Shown one piece after another: positions 1 through 9,754 of a DNA stretch of 64,000 nt (the first letter of the stretch is position 1; each line of letters begins with the position of its first letter). Source of the stretch: Apiosordaria backusii (taxonomy: Eukaryota > Ascomycota > Sordariomycetes > Sordariales > Lasiosphaeriaceae); contig JAUKTV010000003.1 of NCBI GenBank assembly GCA_030549205.1, positions 3,255,449-3,319,448 of the forward strand, read 5' to 3'. The notes under the pieces are model-generated. The model was not told where the DNA came from, did no database searches, and worked only from the letters and a program-made list of their open reading frames with translations. A program made the position numbers and the translations under genes.

Positions 1-1
1 C

Positions 2-1003
2 CTGGATCCTGAAACCTGGAAACGATTCTGGGAAGCATGTGGCAAGACCGGTGGGCTCGGATTTGCATCGTTCAACGCCGTGACAGGAGAGCAGACTGAA
101 CACCACCTCGCCCCTCCAACACTAGTATCGCGACAGGGGGAAGGCAAGACAATCGGCATTTCTAGGGGGGACATGCGGAGAATCTTTGCTCAGGGTTGCG
201 AAGACAACATTGAATGGGCTAGACACGTAACAGGCTATGAACTTACCGGTGATGGAGTGAGAGCTATCTTTGCAGATGGGACTAGGTCTGTTGAAGGCTC
301 GTTACTGGTCGGTGGAGAAGGCATCTACTCCAAGGTCGCAAAGCAGCTTTCAGGAGGGAAGCTCAAGGTCTACGACACGGGCGCAAGGGGGATTCACGGG
401 CAGGCGCCGAGCACAGCCTTCAAGGGTCTCGGCGAAGGAGTTTTTAGGCTGAGGGATGACACACGCCCAGATGGGGCCGTCTTCATTATTACGAATGTCC
501 GTCCTGGAGACATGGATGATCCCGATGTCTCTTTTGGGTGGACTATGGGCGGCCAACCCGGCGTGATTCGCGCCCCAAACGACGATTACAGCATTGTGGG
601 CAAGACGGCTGCAAATATCGCCAAGTCTCTGACCAAGAACTGGCACCCTCGGTTTAGACCATTGTTTGATGAGATGAATGAGTCTGAAGCTGCATTTTGG
701 AAGATCACTTGTTCGACACCCTCGGGGGTCCCCGAGTGGCCTAATGAGCCACGTGTCACCGTCATTGGTGATGCTGTTCATTCCATGACCCCTGCAGGCG
801 GTATTGGGGCCAACACCTCTGTGAGAGACTCGGCGCTGCTTGGCCGTCTTCTGCGTGAAGCTGGTGGATACAGCCCTGAGATCACAGCGCTCTACGAAAA
901 GGACATGAGGGTCTATGCCAGTGAAGCTGTCCATGAGAGTTATTCGACCGCGGTAAAGCAGTTTGGCATCTTGATTGATGAGAAGACGAGTTTGACAATC
1001 TAG
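2..1003 (+). CDS. FAD-dependent monooxygenase (aromatic-hydroxylase type), 5' end cut by window
   Basis: This is the C-terminal 333 residues of a group A flavoprotein monooxygenase, a family that hydroxylates or epoxidises small aromatic or polyketide substrates using FAD and NAD(P)H. The reading frame is open back to base 2, so the start codon and the N-terminal GxGxxG FAD motif lie outside the window. Near residue 256 is the second FAD motif, GDAVHSMTPAGGIGANTS, the family's GD(A/S)xHxxxPxxGxGxN signature. The DG motif that normally reads G-A-D-G appears here as LLVGGEGIYS, a conservative Asp-to-Glu change. No intron is visible. The adjacent lipocalin-like gene on the other strand converges on it. 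That pairing suggests, by inference only, the edge of a small biosynthetic locus to the left. The substrate cannot be deduced. Confidence 0.85.
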   Translation: MDPETWKRFWEACGKTGGLGFASFNAVTGEQTEHHLAPPTLVSRQGEGKTIGISRGDMRRIFAQGCEDNIEWARHVTGYELTGDGVRAIFADGTRSVEGSLLVGGEGIYSKVAKQLSGGKLKVYDTGARGIHGQAPSTAFKGLGEGVFRLRDDTRPDGAVFIITNVRPGDMDDPDVSFGWTMGGQPGVIRAPNDDYSIVGKTAANIAKSLTKNWHPRFRPLFDEMNESEAAFWKITCSTPSGVPEWPNEPRVTVIGDAVHSMTPAGGIGANTSVRDSALLGRLLREAGGYSPEITALYEKDMRVYASEAVHESYSTAVKQFGILIDEKTSLTI

Positions 1004-1395
1004 GTCGATTGTCAGGACGCTCTTGGATTCAACATGGTGGTTGCGATGGCATGGGGAAGCCGTTAGACACGCAAAGACTGTCTGCCTTTCATGAAGCTTG
1101 AGATTCACATATTATGATCCAGGCACTGATGTTACTTGTGATAGTAGGTTGTCAGGCTCAGAGGTGGTTGCAAACGCCAGAGCACGCTACTAATGTGGAA
1201 CCAAACAAACAAGGTAGAGGTAGTACATGTCTCAAGTCTCAAGTCTCAACAGCAGACTGGAATTGCTCCGAAGCTCATCACTTTGTCAGTTGTGCTCAAT
1301 TGCTGCTACCTGATCTACCATTAGGAAACAATGGATACATGATAGGTACCTGAAAATTGACAGCCGTAAAGCATTGAATGTCAATTCTAGAAGGA
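1004..1395. other. Intergenic, shared 3' region
   Basis: This is the gap between two convergent genes. Short open frames on both strands have no family features, and I see no RNA gene or repeat. Confidence 0.6.
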
Positions 1396-1911
1396 TCAGT
1401 CGAGCTTCCTCCACCACAGCGTACCATGGATGGTGGCATCTGAGTTGACAGGAGCACTGAGTCTTAAGAATGTGCCCCCGTCCTGGCCTTTCTGCTTCAC
1501 AACCCTGTAATGTCGTCTTTGAGTTCCGCCGACCCATGCGGGTGTGTTGGTTACACGAAGCGGTCCGTGTAGGATAGCTCCAGACTCTCTGGTTGATGGG
1601 ACACTGGGATCGACCGACAAGGCGCCGGCATAGGCAAGAGTAGTTTTGGCGACAACGGCCCACGCGTCGTCCAAGTCTGTGGTATTGCGTGGGGGCCAGA
1701 CGAGATTTGCTCCGTTGTCCGGGAGATCCGAGATGTTGAAAGACGTCATGTGAGCCGACATATAACCGGTGCTTGTATAAATGAGCAGACCAGTGAAGGC
1801 ATACGGACTTTGGCCTGTCGGTATTTCCACGCTGTCGTTGGCTCTGGTTCTCGTGATGTTGAGCAGCTCGTAACTGCCTGCAAGCGCTGCGAGGATGGCT
1901 TGAGGCTTCAT
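1396..1911 (-). CDS. Lipocalin-like domain protein
   Basis: This is a 171-residue, intronless protein starting at the Met at 1911 (MKPQAILAALAGSYELL). The frame is open further upstream, but that extension lacks family-like sequence. The N-terminal L-A-G-S-Y-E-L-L, the central GLLIYTSTGYMSAHM strand pair and the C-terminal LRLSAP...GTLWWRK ending fit the fungal and bacterial lipocalin-like family (PF13924 type), a small beta-barrel often found in metabolite gene clusters. No signal peptide is obvious, so it is probably cytosolic. It lies tail to tail with the FAD monooxygenase. A ligand-binding or accessory enzyme role in the same pathway is inference. The family assignment rests on pattern recognition only. 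Confidence 0.75.
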   Translation of the reverse strand: MKPQAILAALAGSYELLNITRTRANDSVEIPTGQSPYAFTGLLIYTSTGYMSAHMTSFNISDLPDNGANLVWPPRNTTDLDDAWAVVAKTTLAYAGALSVDPSVPSTRESGAILHGPLRVTNTPAWVGGTQRRHYRVVKQKGQDGGTFLRLSAPVNSDATIHGTLWWRKLD

Positions 1912-2478
1912 TTTCACTCGAGTATTGGAAATATGGGTGGCTTGAATAAAGAATAGACGATCAATGTGGCAAGTTAAGCTTGAAAAGGTCTGAACTATGA
2001 CTTGATCTTGGAGAGGCAGGCAATAAGGTTTTATGCACAGCCCACCGGCGTGATTATTTCTGCTGACATGGAAGAATGCTGCTGGATGTAACTGTCTTCG
2101 GTGGGTGATCGACATCGTTGGGGGTGTTGGGCTGATGTCAGCGCCGAGTGCGCACATGAGTCTACAGTTAAGGTAGGTGGGTAACCATGGTCTCAATCAT
2201 CCTTAGATACCTATACAATACACCTCGAAGTGATTGAGTGGGTGCACCGGCTTTATTGATCTACCTATTCATGACTTGAGAAGTCAACATTCTGAGCACG
2301 CTAGACTGAGAAATGCCCTGCAAATGCTGACTTTATGGAAAGTTACCTCGGTAGGTAGCTTGAGTGATTCACATACATCTAACTGAAATCAAAACTCGGG
2401 AATCAACAAAGGACATGGGTGGAATGTAGCTCACTGGCTGTGAGTTGTGACGTAGAGTGATGATTCCCTACATGTAAA
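1912..2478. other. Intergenic
   Basis: This holds the 5' region of the lipocalin-like gene and the 3' region of the peptidase gene. I see no further gene or repeat. Confidence 0.6.
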
Positions 2479-4085
2479 CTACAAGAGATGGCCTCCGTCA
2501 ATAAGCGCCCGAAGGTTAGGCTGCACCCCGATTTTGTCAACTGAGGGATTAGAGGTTGCTGTTCCACCAATCTTGATCAAGTTCCGGAGCGCAAATGCAT
2601 CGAGCTTTGTACCGCGGTTGAGGCTGACCATGCCCTGAATACTGAGGGCTGCGCCGGCAATTATGGGTGCGGCCCCCGATGTGCCGTCAAAAGGCAAGTA
2701 TGTATCTATGTCGTCACCTGAACCCGTAACAGAGGTGGTGAGAATATTTTCGCCCCAGGAATGAACATCAATGCGACCTCCATAGTTGGACCCGAGGACC
2801 CTTCCGCGAGGAATACTCGACGTGGCCGCACCGACCATAATGGCACCGGAGTCGCGAAATTCTGGGCTGCTCGGGTTAAGAATAGATGCTGGGACGGCGC
2901 TGCCGATGCGGAGAATAGGGGCATCGAGGTCCTGTTGACCGTTTCCTGCTGGCTCAATAACCGCAATGCCCAGGGACGTGGCGAGGTGAATAGCGTCATA
3001 CACAGCATCGATAATTTCGACCGGGAACATGTTGCCGTTGGCATCCGGAACTTGAATCTCAAGAAGCATGGCATCACCAAAACTCAGAGCATTAATGGCG
3101 TCAAGAATTGCCTCGGGGTAGTTCTCAAACGGGCCACCGCCGACCACACGTGTCACGCCGATAACGTGTCCCTGGGCCCCTGGGATGATGCCCACGCCAC
3201 CAATATTGTTGTCAACCATGAGCATTTCACCAAGAACAGCCGTCCCGTGGCGATAATTGGATTGGTATCTGTCCTTGACATTCAGCCCGGCCAAAAGCGT
3301 GATATTCGCGTCCACCTGTACAAGTTACTTGTTAGCCCCAGAACCCAAGAAACCCCGCTGGGCAAGAAACTCACCAAATCTTCATGGTCCAGCTTCCAGC
3401 CCCGTTCAATGTCGATAATAGTGGTGTTGGCCCCATCGCCACCGGGGAATCCCCATGCGTAAGGTGCGTTGATACCCTCGCCGGCGGGCGTCATGTAGCC
3501 CTGACCAGGAAATAAGGGGTCATTGCTAGGGTCAACCGCGGGAAGACTTGCGCCACTGAGTAGATGGCAACTTGTCACCTCATGATAACCGGACAGTTTG
3601 GCCAGAATATCAGAAAGCTCATGGTCGTGCTCGCTTTTGGACCCCGCGAAAAGGACTTGATACCATGCGCTAAAGTCTGTCGGGACATAGTTTGGGTTGA
3701 GGACCGTCGCCCTTTCGACCAACTGAGCGACTCTGTCTTGTGAGACTGTGGTGATAAGAGGAAGCACGCTATATTCGACATTTCTCTTGCTCAGCTGGGA
3801 GTCTTCTCGGGCCTTCCGTACCAGGTCCTCGACAGTCTTAAGACCATCTACTAGTGAGCGGGTAGCAAGGGATGGTGTTGCCAATTTGTTGATCTTGACT
3901 GCAATGGAGGATCCAGGGATGACTGCTTCACTCCGTGCTGCTCCGCCAATGGGCGTGGCTGACACACGTATAGTCGAGAGAGAGACAGCTCCCAGGAGCC
4001 AACAAAAGGCGAGTTGAAACTTGAATTGAGCCATGTTGGGATAAAGTGCTATGCTCAACAGCACTGTCGACACGACTTTGAACAT
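2479..4085 (-). CDS. Secreted subtilisin-like serine peptidase (S8)
   Basis: There are two exons, 4085-3375 and 3315-2479. The 59-nt intron (donor GTGAGT, acceptor TACAG) joins in phase 0, giving 515 residues. A second Met at 4034 (MAQFKFQLAFCWLLGAVSLS) gives a cleaner signal peptide and may be the true start. The catalytic triad is visible in order: Asp225 in IIDIERGWKLDHEDL, His260 in YRHGTAVLG, and Ser450 in DGTSGAAP. The oxyanion Asn lies in EPAGNGQQ. The Asp block lacks the usual D-T/S-G and instead has D-I-E-R-G-W, typical of a subgroup of S8 peptidases. About 200 residues precede the domain, consistent with a propeptide. It is expected to be an extracellular protease. Its regulation cannot be seen. 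Confidence 0.88.
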
Positions 4086-5218
4086 CTCAGCCGGTGTCCA
4101 TTTCCAACCTTCTTATACACCAGGACGACACTGTAAAATGAGCTCTGACGAATGTGATCCCTGATCATCGGTTCTGCTGTGCCCGAATCCTCCAAGACTT
4201 GCTAGATGCTTTCCGTGATCTTTGTCGTATTCCCAATGTGTTCAGGCCCTCCCTTGGCTAGGGACAGGGCACGAGCATACACGTATGTCCTTCCATCTCA
4301 TGACAAATGTGCGATGAACCTCGCCTCTTTTCATTGCAATAGTTTCGAGTCAACGGCAGGATGAATACGGTAGTTAGGGGCCCCTTGGTACAACCAATGG
4401 TCTAAAACTGACAATGTAAGTATGGCAACCCTTTAGGCCTGTTAGGACGCGCAAAACAACTCCGACCCCAGAACGCTTTGAAGGAAGTTTGCTGACGCCA
4501 AGAAACAATACATGAGTAAGTCGTCATCCGAGACTTCCGGTCAGTAGGTATCTCAAGCTTCTGGATTGGACCGTGATTCCGTCATTCTTATTTCCTGAAA
4601 TCATGTGGAGTATGTTAACCACGGTGTCCTAGACCCTGGGACGGTCAGTGACAACGTCGGTGGCTGCAATGTACCTTGATTAGGTGGCGAACCGAAGGCG
4701 TGATAAGGTACCTAGCGACCAGGGTCACGAAGGATCAAAGGATTCTAATAGTTTCAACAGAATCTGGTTATCGACAAGACCGCCCCTGAAATCATGCGCA
4801 GGGCTTTTAAAGTCTGTACCAAGGCATTGAGGAGGGGGTATATTGACTTCTTGAGACCGTCATCCATATGTACATTTCCAGCTTGGGGCTCAAGTCGTCA
4901 AGTGACTTGGTGTCCAAAGCTGCGGCACAGCCCATCCTTTGAACTTCGTCACAGACCGGGAAGTTGGACCGAGTTCTGGTAGCGAGCACATAGGTAATCT
5001 GACAGGCTAGGTAGGCAAAGCAGGCAGTCACGCGCTCGGAACTGGGAGAGGATTTGTCGCATTTGTATCTCTGAGTTTGCTCATGTACCCCCACTGCTGG
5101 GCCAGCAGAGATGAACATCGTTCTCTTGGGCTAAGGTAAGGTGGCACGACGACGAATGATGAACTGAACGTTCGCGTAATCACAGCTAAAATTAGGTCGC
5201 TACCTTAGTTACTCTAAA
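4086..5218. other. Intergenic, no gene supported
   Basis: This 1.1-kb stretch holds the promoter side of the peptidase gene. Two overlapping open frames of 62 and 103 codons (4794-5118) on opposite strands lack a plausible start context, signal or domain. I see no repeat or RNA gene. Confidence 0.55.
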
Positions 5219-6517
5219 TCAAGGTGATTTCAGCAAGCCACAGGTGTCCCCAACCATGTACTTTTTCACGCTCATCTGTATATCCAGCAGCTCATCTTCT
5301 TTGAACCAGCCCGAGCGCGGTCCATGACTTAGCGGTCCGTATAGCATCCACGCACTTAGAGGCTTCAGAGTCGCATGCCTAGTCTTGTCGTCGGCGAGGC
5401 TAACATTGCCGCCAGTTCTCAGCAGCGCCTCTTTGTATCCAGCTGGAGCACCGACCGTGATCTGCTTCCCGAGGTTCCCAGCTGCGACGTAGGCAGGGAA
5501 GTCCTGTTGGCCTTCGTAGTCCCGCATCACAAACGGGGCTCTTGCGTATCCTACTGGGGCCAGCTCCAGGTCAAGGACAGGATAGGAAATGCCGTCAAGT
5601 GTCAGCATATCCCCCTTCTGGCGGGCATAAGCCTGCCCATTCTCGTTCCAAAAGAAGAAGCCCGTGATCCATCCGGAAATATAGACTGGGGGTGAGCCAC
5701 ACACTTTGCCAGCCCTTCCTGTCACAATCTGATTCCAGAACTCCTGAGTGGCAGGTGAATCGGGCTGTTTAAAACTCGTGACAAATCTCGAAAGAATGGG
5801 GCGAAGGCGGGTCTTGTATTCCTCAGGCTCCGGGCCAAAGTCAGGTAGGCGATCGAGCTTTGCCAGTAGTTTTTCCCAGTCACGGAGCTCACCCAGCAGT
5901 GTAACTGACGGCAAGCCGCAAACAGGTTTGCCGATATATTTGAAATATGCTTTGGTGAGACCCATCATCAATATGTTTGCCGTCATGACGTCGCTTTCTG
6001 TCGTGGTGGAGAAGTTGGGCATAATCCAGTCCAGCAACCAATCGGTTTTAACTCTGGCTTGAATTTCTTCTTTGAAGCGACTCAGGATGCGATACCAGGT
6101 AAGGTCCTTGACTAAGATCTCTTGTTGTCCTTCGTGGCTGACAAATATCTTTCGAATTTCTTCGGCGTGGGATGTCATGTAAAAGTTCATCTGCACCAGG
6201 ATGGTGAACCAGACCTCTTCCGGGCGTATGACTAGATGGAGGTGTTCACCCCAGGCCTGAAGTGCCCCACGGACGAAGGAGTCCCCCGAGGGATACAAGC
6301 CAGGGGTAGAGGACATATTGGTCGTGGAGTAGGAGCTCAGGATAACCTTGACAGAATTGTTGGTGCTCCAAAGTTCGTTGGGCGCTGAGTCACGGAAGTA
6401 GGCGTCTTCTGTTGTTGCTAGGATGGGATACTGGCTCGTGTAGGGCTTTGGGTCCCCTCCTGGAAGTATAACCACGGCTGAGGCCGTTGCCACCAGCCAG
6501 AACCCTAAGAACATCAT
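5219..6517 (-). CDS. Secreted DUF4419 protein
   Basis: This is an intronless protein of 432 residues from the Met at 6517. The open frame extends to 6583, but the MMFLGFWLVATASAVVILPGG signal peptide begins at 6517. The sequence has the hallmarks of DUF4419: HLHLVIRPEEVWFTILVQMNFYM, the following FVSHEGQQEI, a central LGELRDWEKLLAKLDRL, and SGWITGFFFWNENG near the C-terminal third. The family is widespread in fungi and has no established activity. The signal peptide implies secretion or a vacuolar location. A fold of large conserved blocks without an obvious catalytic triad is all that can be said. The orientation matches the upstream peptidase, with 1.1 kb between them. Confidence 0.85.
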   Translation of the reverse strand: MMFLGFWLVATASAVVILPGGDPKPYTSQYPILATTEDAYFRDSAPNELWSTNNSVKVILSSYSTTNMSSTPGLYPSGDSFVRGALQAWGEHLHLVIRPEEVWFTILVQMNFYMTSHAEEIRKIFVSHEGQQEILVKDLTWYRILSRFKEEIQARVKTDWLLDWIMPNFSTTTESDVMTANILMMGLTKAYFKYIGKPVCGLPSVTLLGELRDWEKLLAKLDRLPDFGPEPEEYKTRLRPILSRFVTSFKQPDSPATQEFWNQIVTGRAGKVCGSPPVYISGWITGFFFWNENGQAYARQKGDMLTLDGISYPVLDLELAPVGYARAPFVMRDYEGQQDFPAYVAAGNLGKQITVGAPAGYKEALLRTGGNVSLADDKTRHATLKPLSAWMLYGPLSHGPRSGWFKEDELLDIQMSVKKYMVGDTCGLLKSP

Positions 6518-8419
6518 TTTGTCGGTGTTGTCGATCTGGAGAAGCAGAAACAACTCTACAGAGAGGCCCAAGCCGCGCTTCATTCAGGAACTGGCGACTA
6601 CTTAATAAGTCATGAGCTTCTGTTTGAAGACCGCCTGTGCCACATTTGAGAGTCCTCGCATAAGTTGGACTGGTATATACCCGGCTCCTACACTGCAACA
6701 CTACCTAACAAGTCTCGCTTTGGACCTTCCGCCAACGCTCGCTCATAGAACCTCAATCGTACCTTATCTGAACACAGGCCACTGGGAACGTGACGTCGAC
6801 GGTTGGCTGGAATGTAGGGGGTGATTTCAAGCTCTTATTGGTGCGCTCCGCAACGAGAAGCTTGCGGATAAAGTAAAAGTCTCGGCATAACTGCAGCGGC
6901 TAAAAGATATTGGACAACAAGTTCAACCCCGCGCTGAGCCGAGAATCCTTTGAGTCTGTATGAGGAAACACGGAGCTCAAATATCCAATAGTGAAAGCTG
7001 GATCACGAATAGATCACACCTTGCGAGTGGGAAGACGCTCCGCACTCGCAGGTAGGAACGTCAGCAACTCGATGTCATTCTGTTACCAAGTCATGTCGTG
7101 TGTGTGTGTTGTAGCCCAGACCTTGGCCAATTCTTTTCACGGAAGCCAGGCAGGTGCTCGTCCCATCCGCCCTCTGCGTTTCTGGATGACGCTGCGCCTC
7201 CGACGCCTTGCAAGTTTGCTGCTCGGTATGTTGGCCCGGCACTGCAGAATTCGTCTCATGACCATTGATATTCGCACAAAGCTGAGGAAGGGATTGATAT
7301 GTTGGATCCTTAGAGTGGGGCAGTAGGTCTAGTAGCAACAAATCCAGTTTCGAGCCAAATATCCATTGAGCATGGTAAACCCTTCTCTCTAGCATGTATG
7401 TATATAAGCAGTGGCTTCCCACCGCATGAGCTTCCCCATTACCTCACTTTACTGGAAGTAAATCTTCTAACGGGGGAGGCAAAAGCATCTGCTCGCCTTA
7501 GGATGAAGAATGCCTGGTGATATGTCTACAACTCCGAGTAATCCATAGGATGTCTGCATTGTGAGTTAGCATTTATACACGATATCGTCCACAATGTTTA
7601 AAGTGAACATCTATAGGGGCTTAGGTAAACCTCATCACGTCTGAACCCCCTCCCCACAACAGAGCAACATTTAAAAACTGGAAACTCAAGGGAGAGGATC
7701 TTGATATGTACCACCGGTGGTGGTTACGATTTGAAGATTAGTAAGTACCCATAGAGATGATAAATATCATGGCATCCATCACAATTAGCTGTTGTGTCAC
7801 CTGGTACTCCAGCTTCTGCGCCAAGTTGTTAACGGGCAAGTCATTTAAAGAGTATTAGCAAGAGCATGTTATGTTCCCTCATTGATGTCATGATGACTAG
7901 ATATAGACCTGAGGGAGATGGTGTTGCCTGCAACATGAATTATGATAACTGGACGGGAGGCATGGAGGCAAACATTTATCAACTGTACATTTGAATTGGG
8001 GGATAAGAACAACTGCCGAATCTCATGCTCACCATGAAGCATTCCATTGAGAAGTCAGGTAGGGTATATTGCCTCCAAAGTCAGCCTAATCTGTCACCAA
8101 GAATCCAGCGACTGGAATGATTCGTCGCAATAGCAAGAGCATCCGAGCTCAACCAAATTTGTTTATAACCGGACGGACTGAAGGAAAAAAAGCCACCAAT
8201 GTTTGGCCGGTATACCTGTGTAAATATGCCAGCCCGGTAGATGCCGGATCCAGTCCTGTGATTCCGCATATCGGCATATTAGCACCTTTGTCAGACTCCT
8301 GGAGGCCAGCGCGATCTTGATGTTTTTAATATTCAGTAAGTTATAAAGCGGACTTGCCTACATACTCTGGCAGCCCGTTTTATTTCTCCAGATTGGTTAA
8401 GCTCCCTCGCAACGGCATC
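6518..8419. other. Long intergenic region, no gene supported
   Basis: This 1.9 kb separates two divergent secreted-protein genes. Open frames at 6991-7326 (+) and 7075-7422 (-) shadow each other and show no domain, signal or intron logic. Base composition is moderately AT-rich with no tandem repeat. It may be promoter space or eroded sequence. Confidence 0.5.
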
Positions 8420-9407
8420 ATGATTCTTTTCACAATCGTTACTACCCTGGCTGCGGCCGTGACGGCATATACCGATATCCGCCACAAGCGTTTCATGATC
8501 AAGAACATTGATCCTATCGTTTATCCTGGACAATATCGTTCTCACATGCACTCTTTTTTTGGTTCCGATGCGGTAACCAAAGACTTGCCCAACACAGCCG
8601 ACCTCCAGAAGGGCTGTGCCTCTGGAGAGAACCCCAACGATCTGTCGGTATATTGTAAGCCCTGTCCTTCCCTTTTGCCTCCTTGTATCCGATAGAGTAA
8701 CAGGGGGGAAATCAAATAAAGGGATCCCGACCCTCTACTATGTACGCGGCCCAAACGACTTTGTTGAGGTCAATCCGGGCATGTTCAGCACATACTACGA
8801 AAACATCGACAAGGCCGAAATTCCGTACCCGCAAGACTTCTTCGCAATTGCAGGAAACGCGACAGCAAGAAACCAGAGCGACGTGAACGAGAGCACGACT
8901 GGTCTTACATGGTGGTGTGAGAATGGCCCGGAAGACAGACAGAATCGCAACCGAGCTCTTATGCCTCGTGTTACTTGCAGCGGAAACATCCAAGTCATCC
9001 TCCGGTTCCCCGACTGCGTTCAGACAAGCAACATCAAGAATTACGCCTACGCGGCAGCAAACGGTGGCCGATGTCCCTCAGGCATGAAACGTGTTCCACA
9101 GCTGCGGTTCTCTGTCCGCTACAACGTCCGCAGTCTGATTCCCAAAGGCTGGTCTGGTACTCCGCCGCTAAAGTTGGCTTGTGGCGAAGTCGGTGAGGGA
9201 TACTGTTTTCATGGTGACTTTATCAATGGCTGGTTTGATGACGCCCAAGAGAACCTACTCAAGGCCACAAGCCGAAACCAGTGGATGAGAGTGGACGGCG
9301 CCAGGGGTCAAGGGAAGGCGGGAACGACATGCGGGCCTAAAGACAGGGACCCGACAAAAGGGACCAGTGACTATCTTAAGAGTGTGGAAATGATGGATAT
9401 GCACTAG
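8420..9407 (+). CDS. DUF1996 protein (secreted, first of two)
   Basis: Exons are 8420-8654 and 8722-9407. The 67-nt intron (GTAAGC ... AAAG) is placed so that the junction restores the family's Y-W-x-P-T-L-Y-Y block (VY|WIPTLYYVRG). The product has 306 residues. It starts with a signal peptide (MILFTIVTTLAAAVTA) and then D-P-I-V-Y-P-G-Q-Y-R-S-H-M-H-S-F-F-G, the DUF1996 entry motif with its H-x-H. Further conserved Cys and Trp residues follow (GLTWWCENG, FPDCVQT, LRFSVRYNV, GEGYCFHGDF, CGPKDRDPT). The function of DUF1996 is not established; members are often extracellular and sometimes fused to WSC domains. A paralogue lies at 12333-13725 on the other strand, beyond the HET gene. Confidence 0.87.
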
Positions 9408-9754
9408 GCAGCGGGATGCAGAATCATTTTATGCAGAGGTAGCTTAAGGAGGTACCTCGTTACACTTTGGTAAAAGCTTGAACTGCCGTACTGGCAGCTA
9501 CATAAAGCCTTTGCTATCCCCAATAGACTCGTTATTCGACGCATAGTCCATGCATAGGTCATCGCTTGTGGATCTCTGCTGCTAGACAAATTAAGAAGCA
9601 GTCACGCGGTTAAGGTTGTGCTCAAGCTGGATACCTTTGGTAAAGTAGTTGGATGTGACGAAGTTTGATTGTTTGGCGAAAGGTAAACTAACTACCTGGC
9701 GGAATTGACACCGGCTAGCTCTAGTATACTACCGTGTCCGGTGCGAGGCCCCCT
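9408..9754. other. Intergenic between convergent genes
   Basis: This is the 3' flank shared by the DUF1996 and HET genes. Nothing else is seen. Confidence 0.6.

Noticed and set aside
350..1108. 252-codon minus-strand open frame
   Set aside because: It is antisense to the FAD monooxygenase frame, which carries clear motifs. The antisense product has none.
6991..7422. Overlapping frames on both strands
   Set aside because: They shadow each other, with no signal peptide, domain or intron logic.
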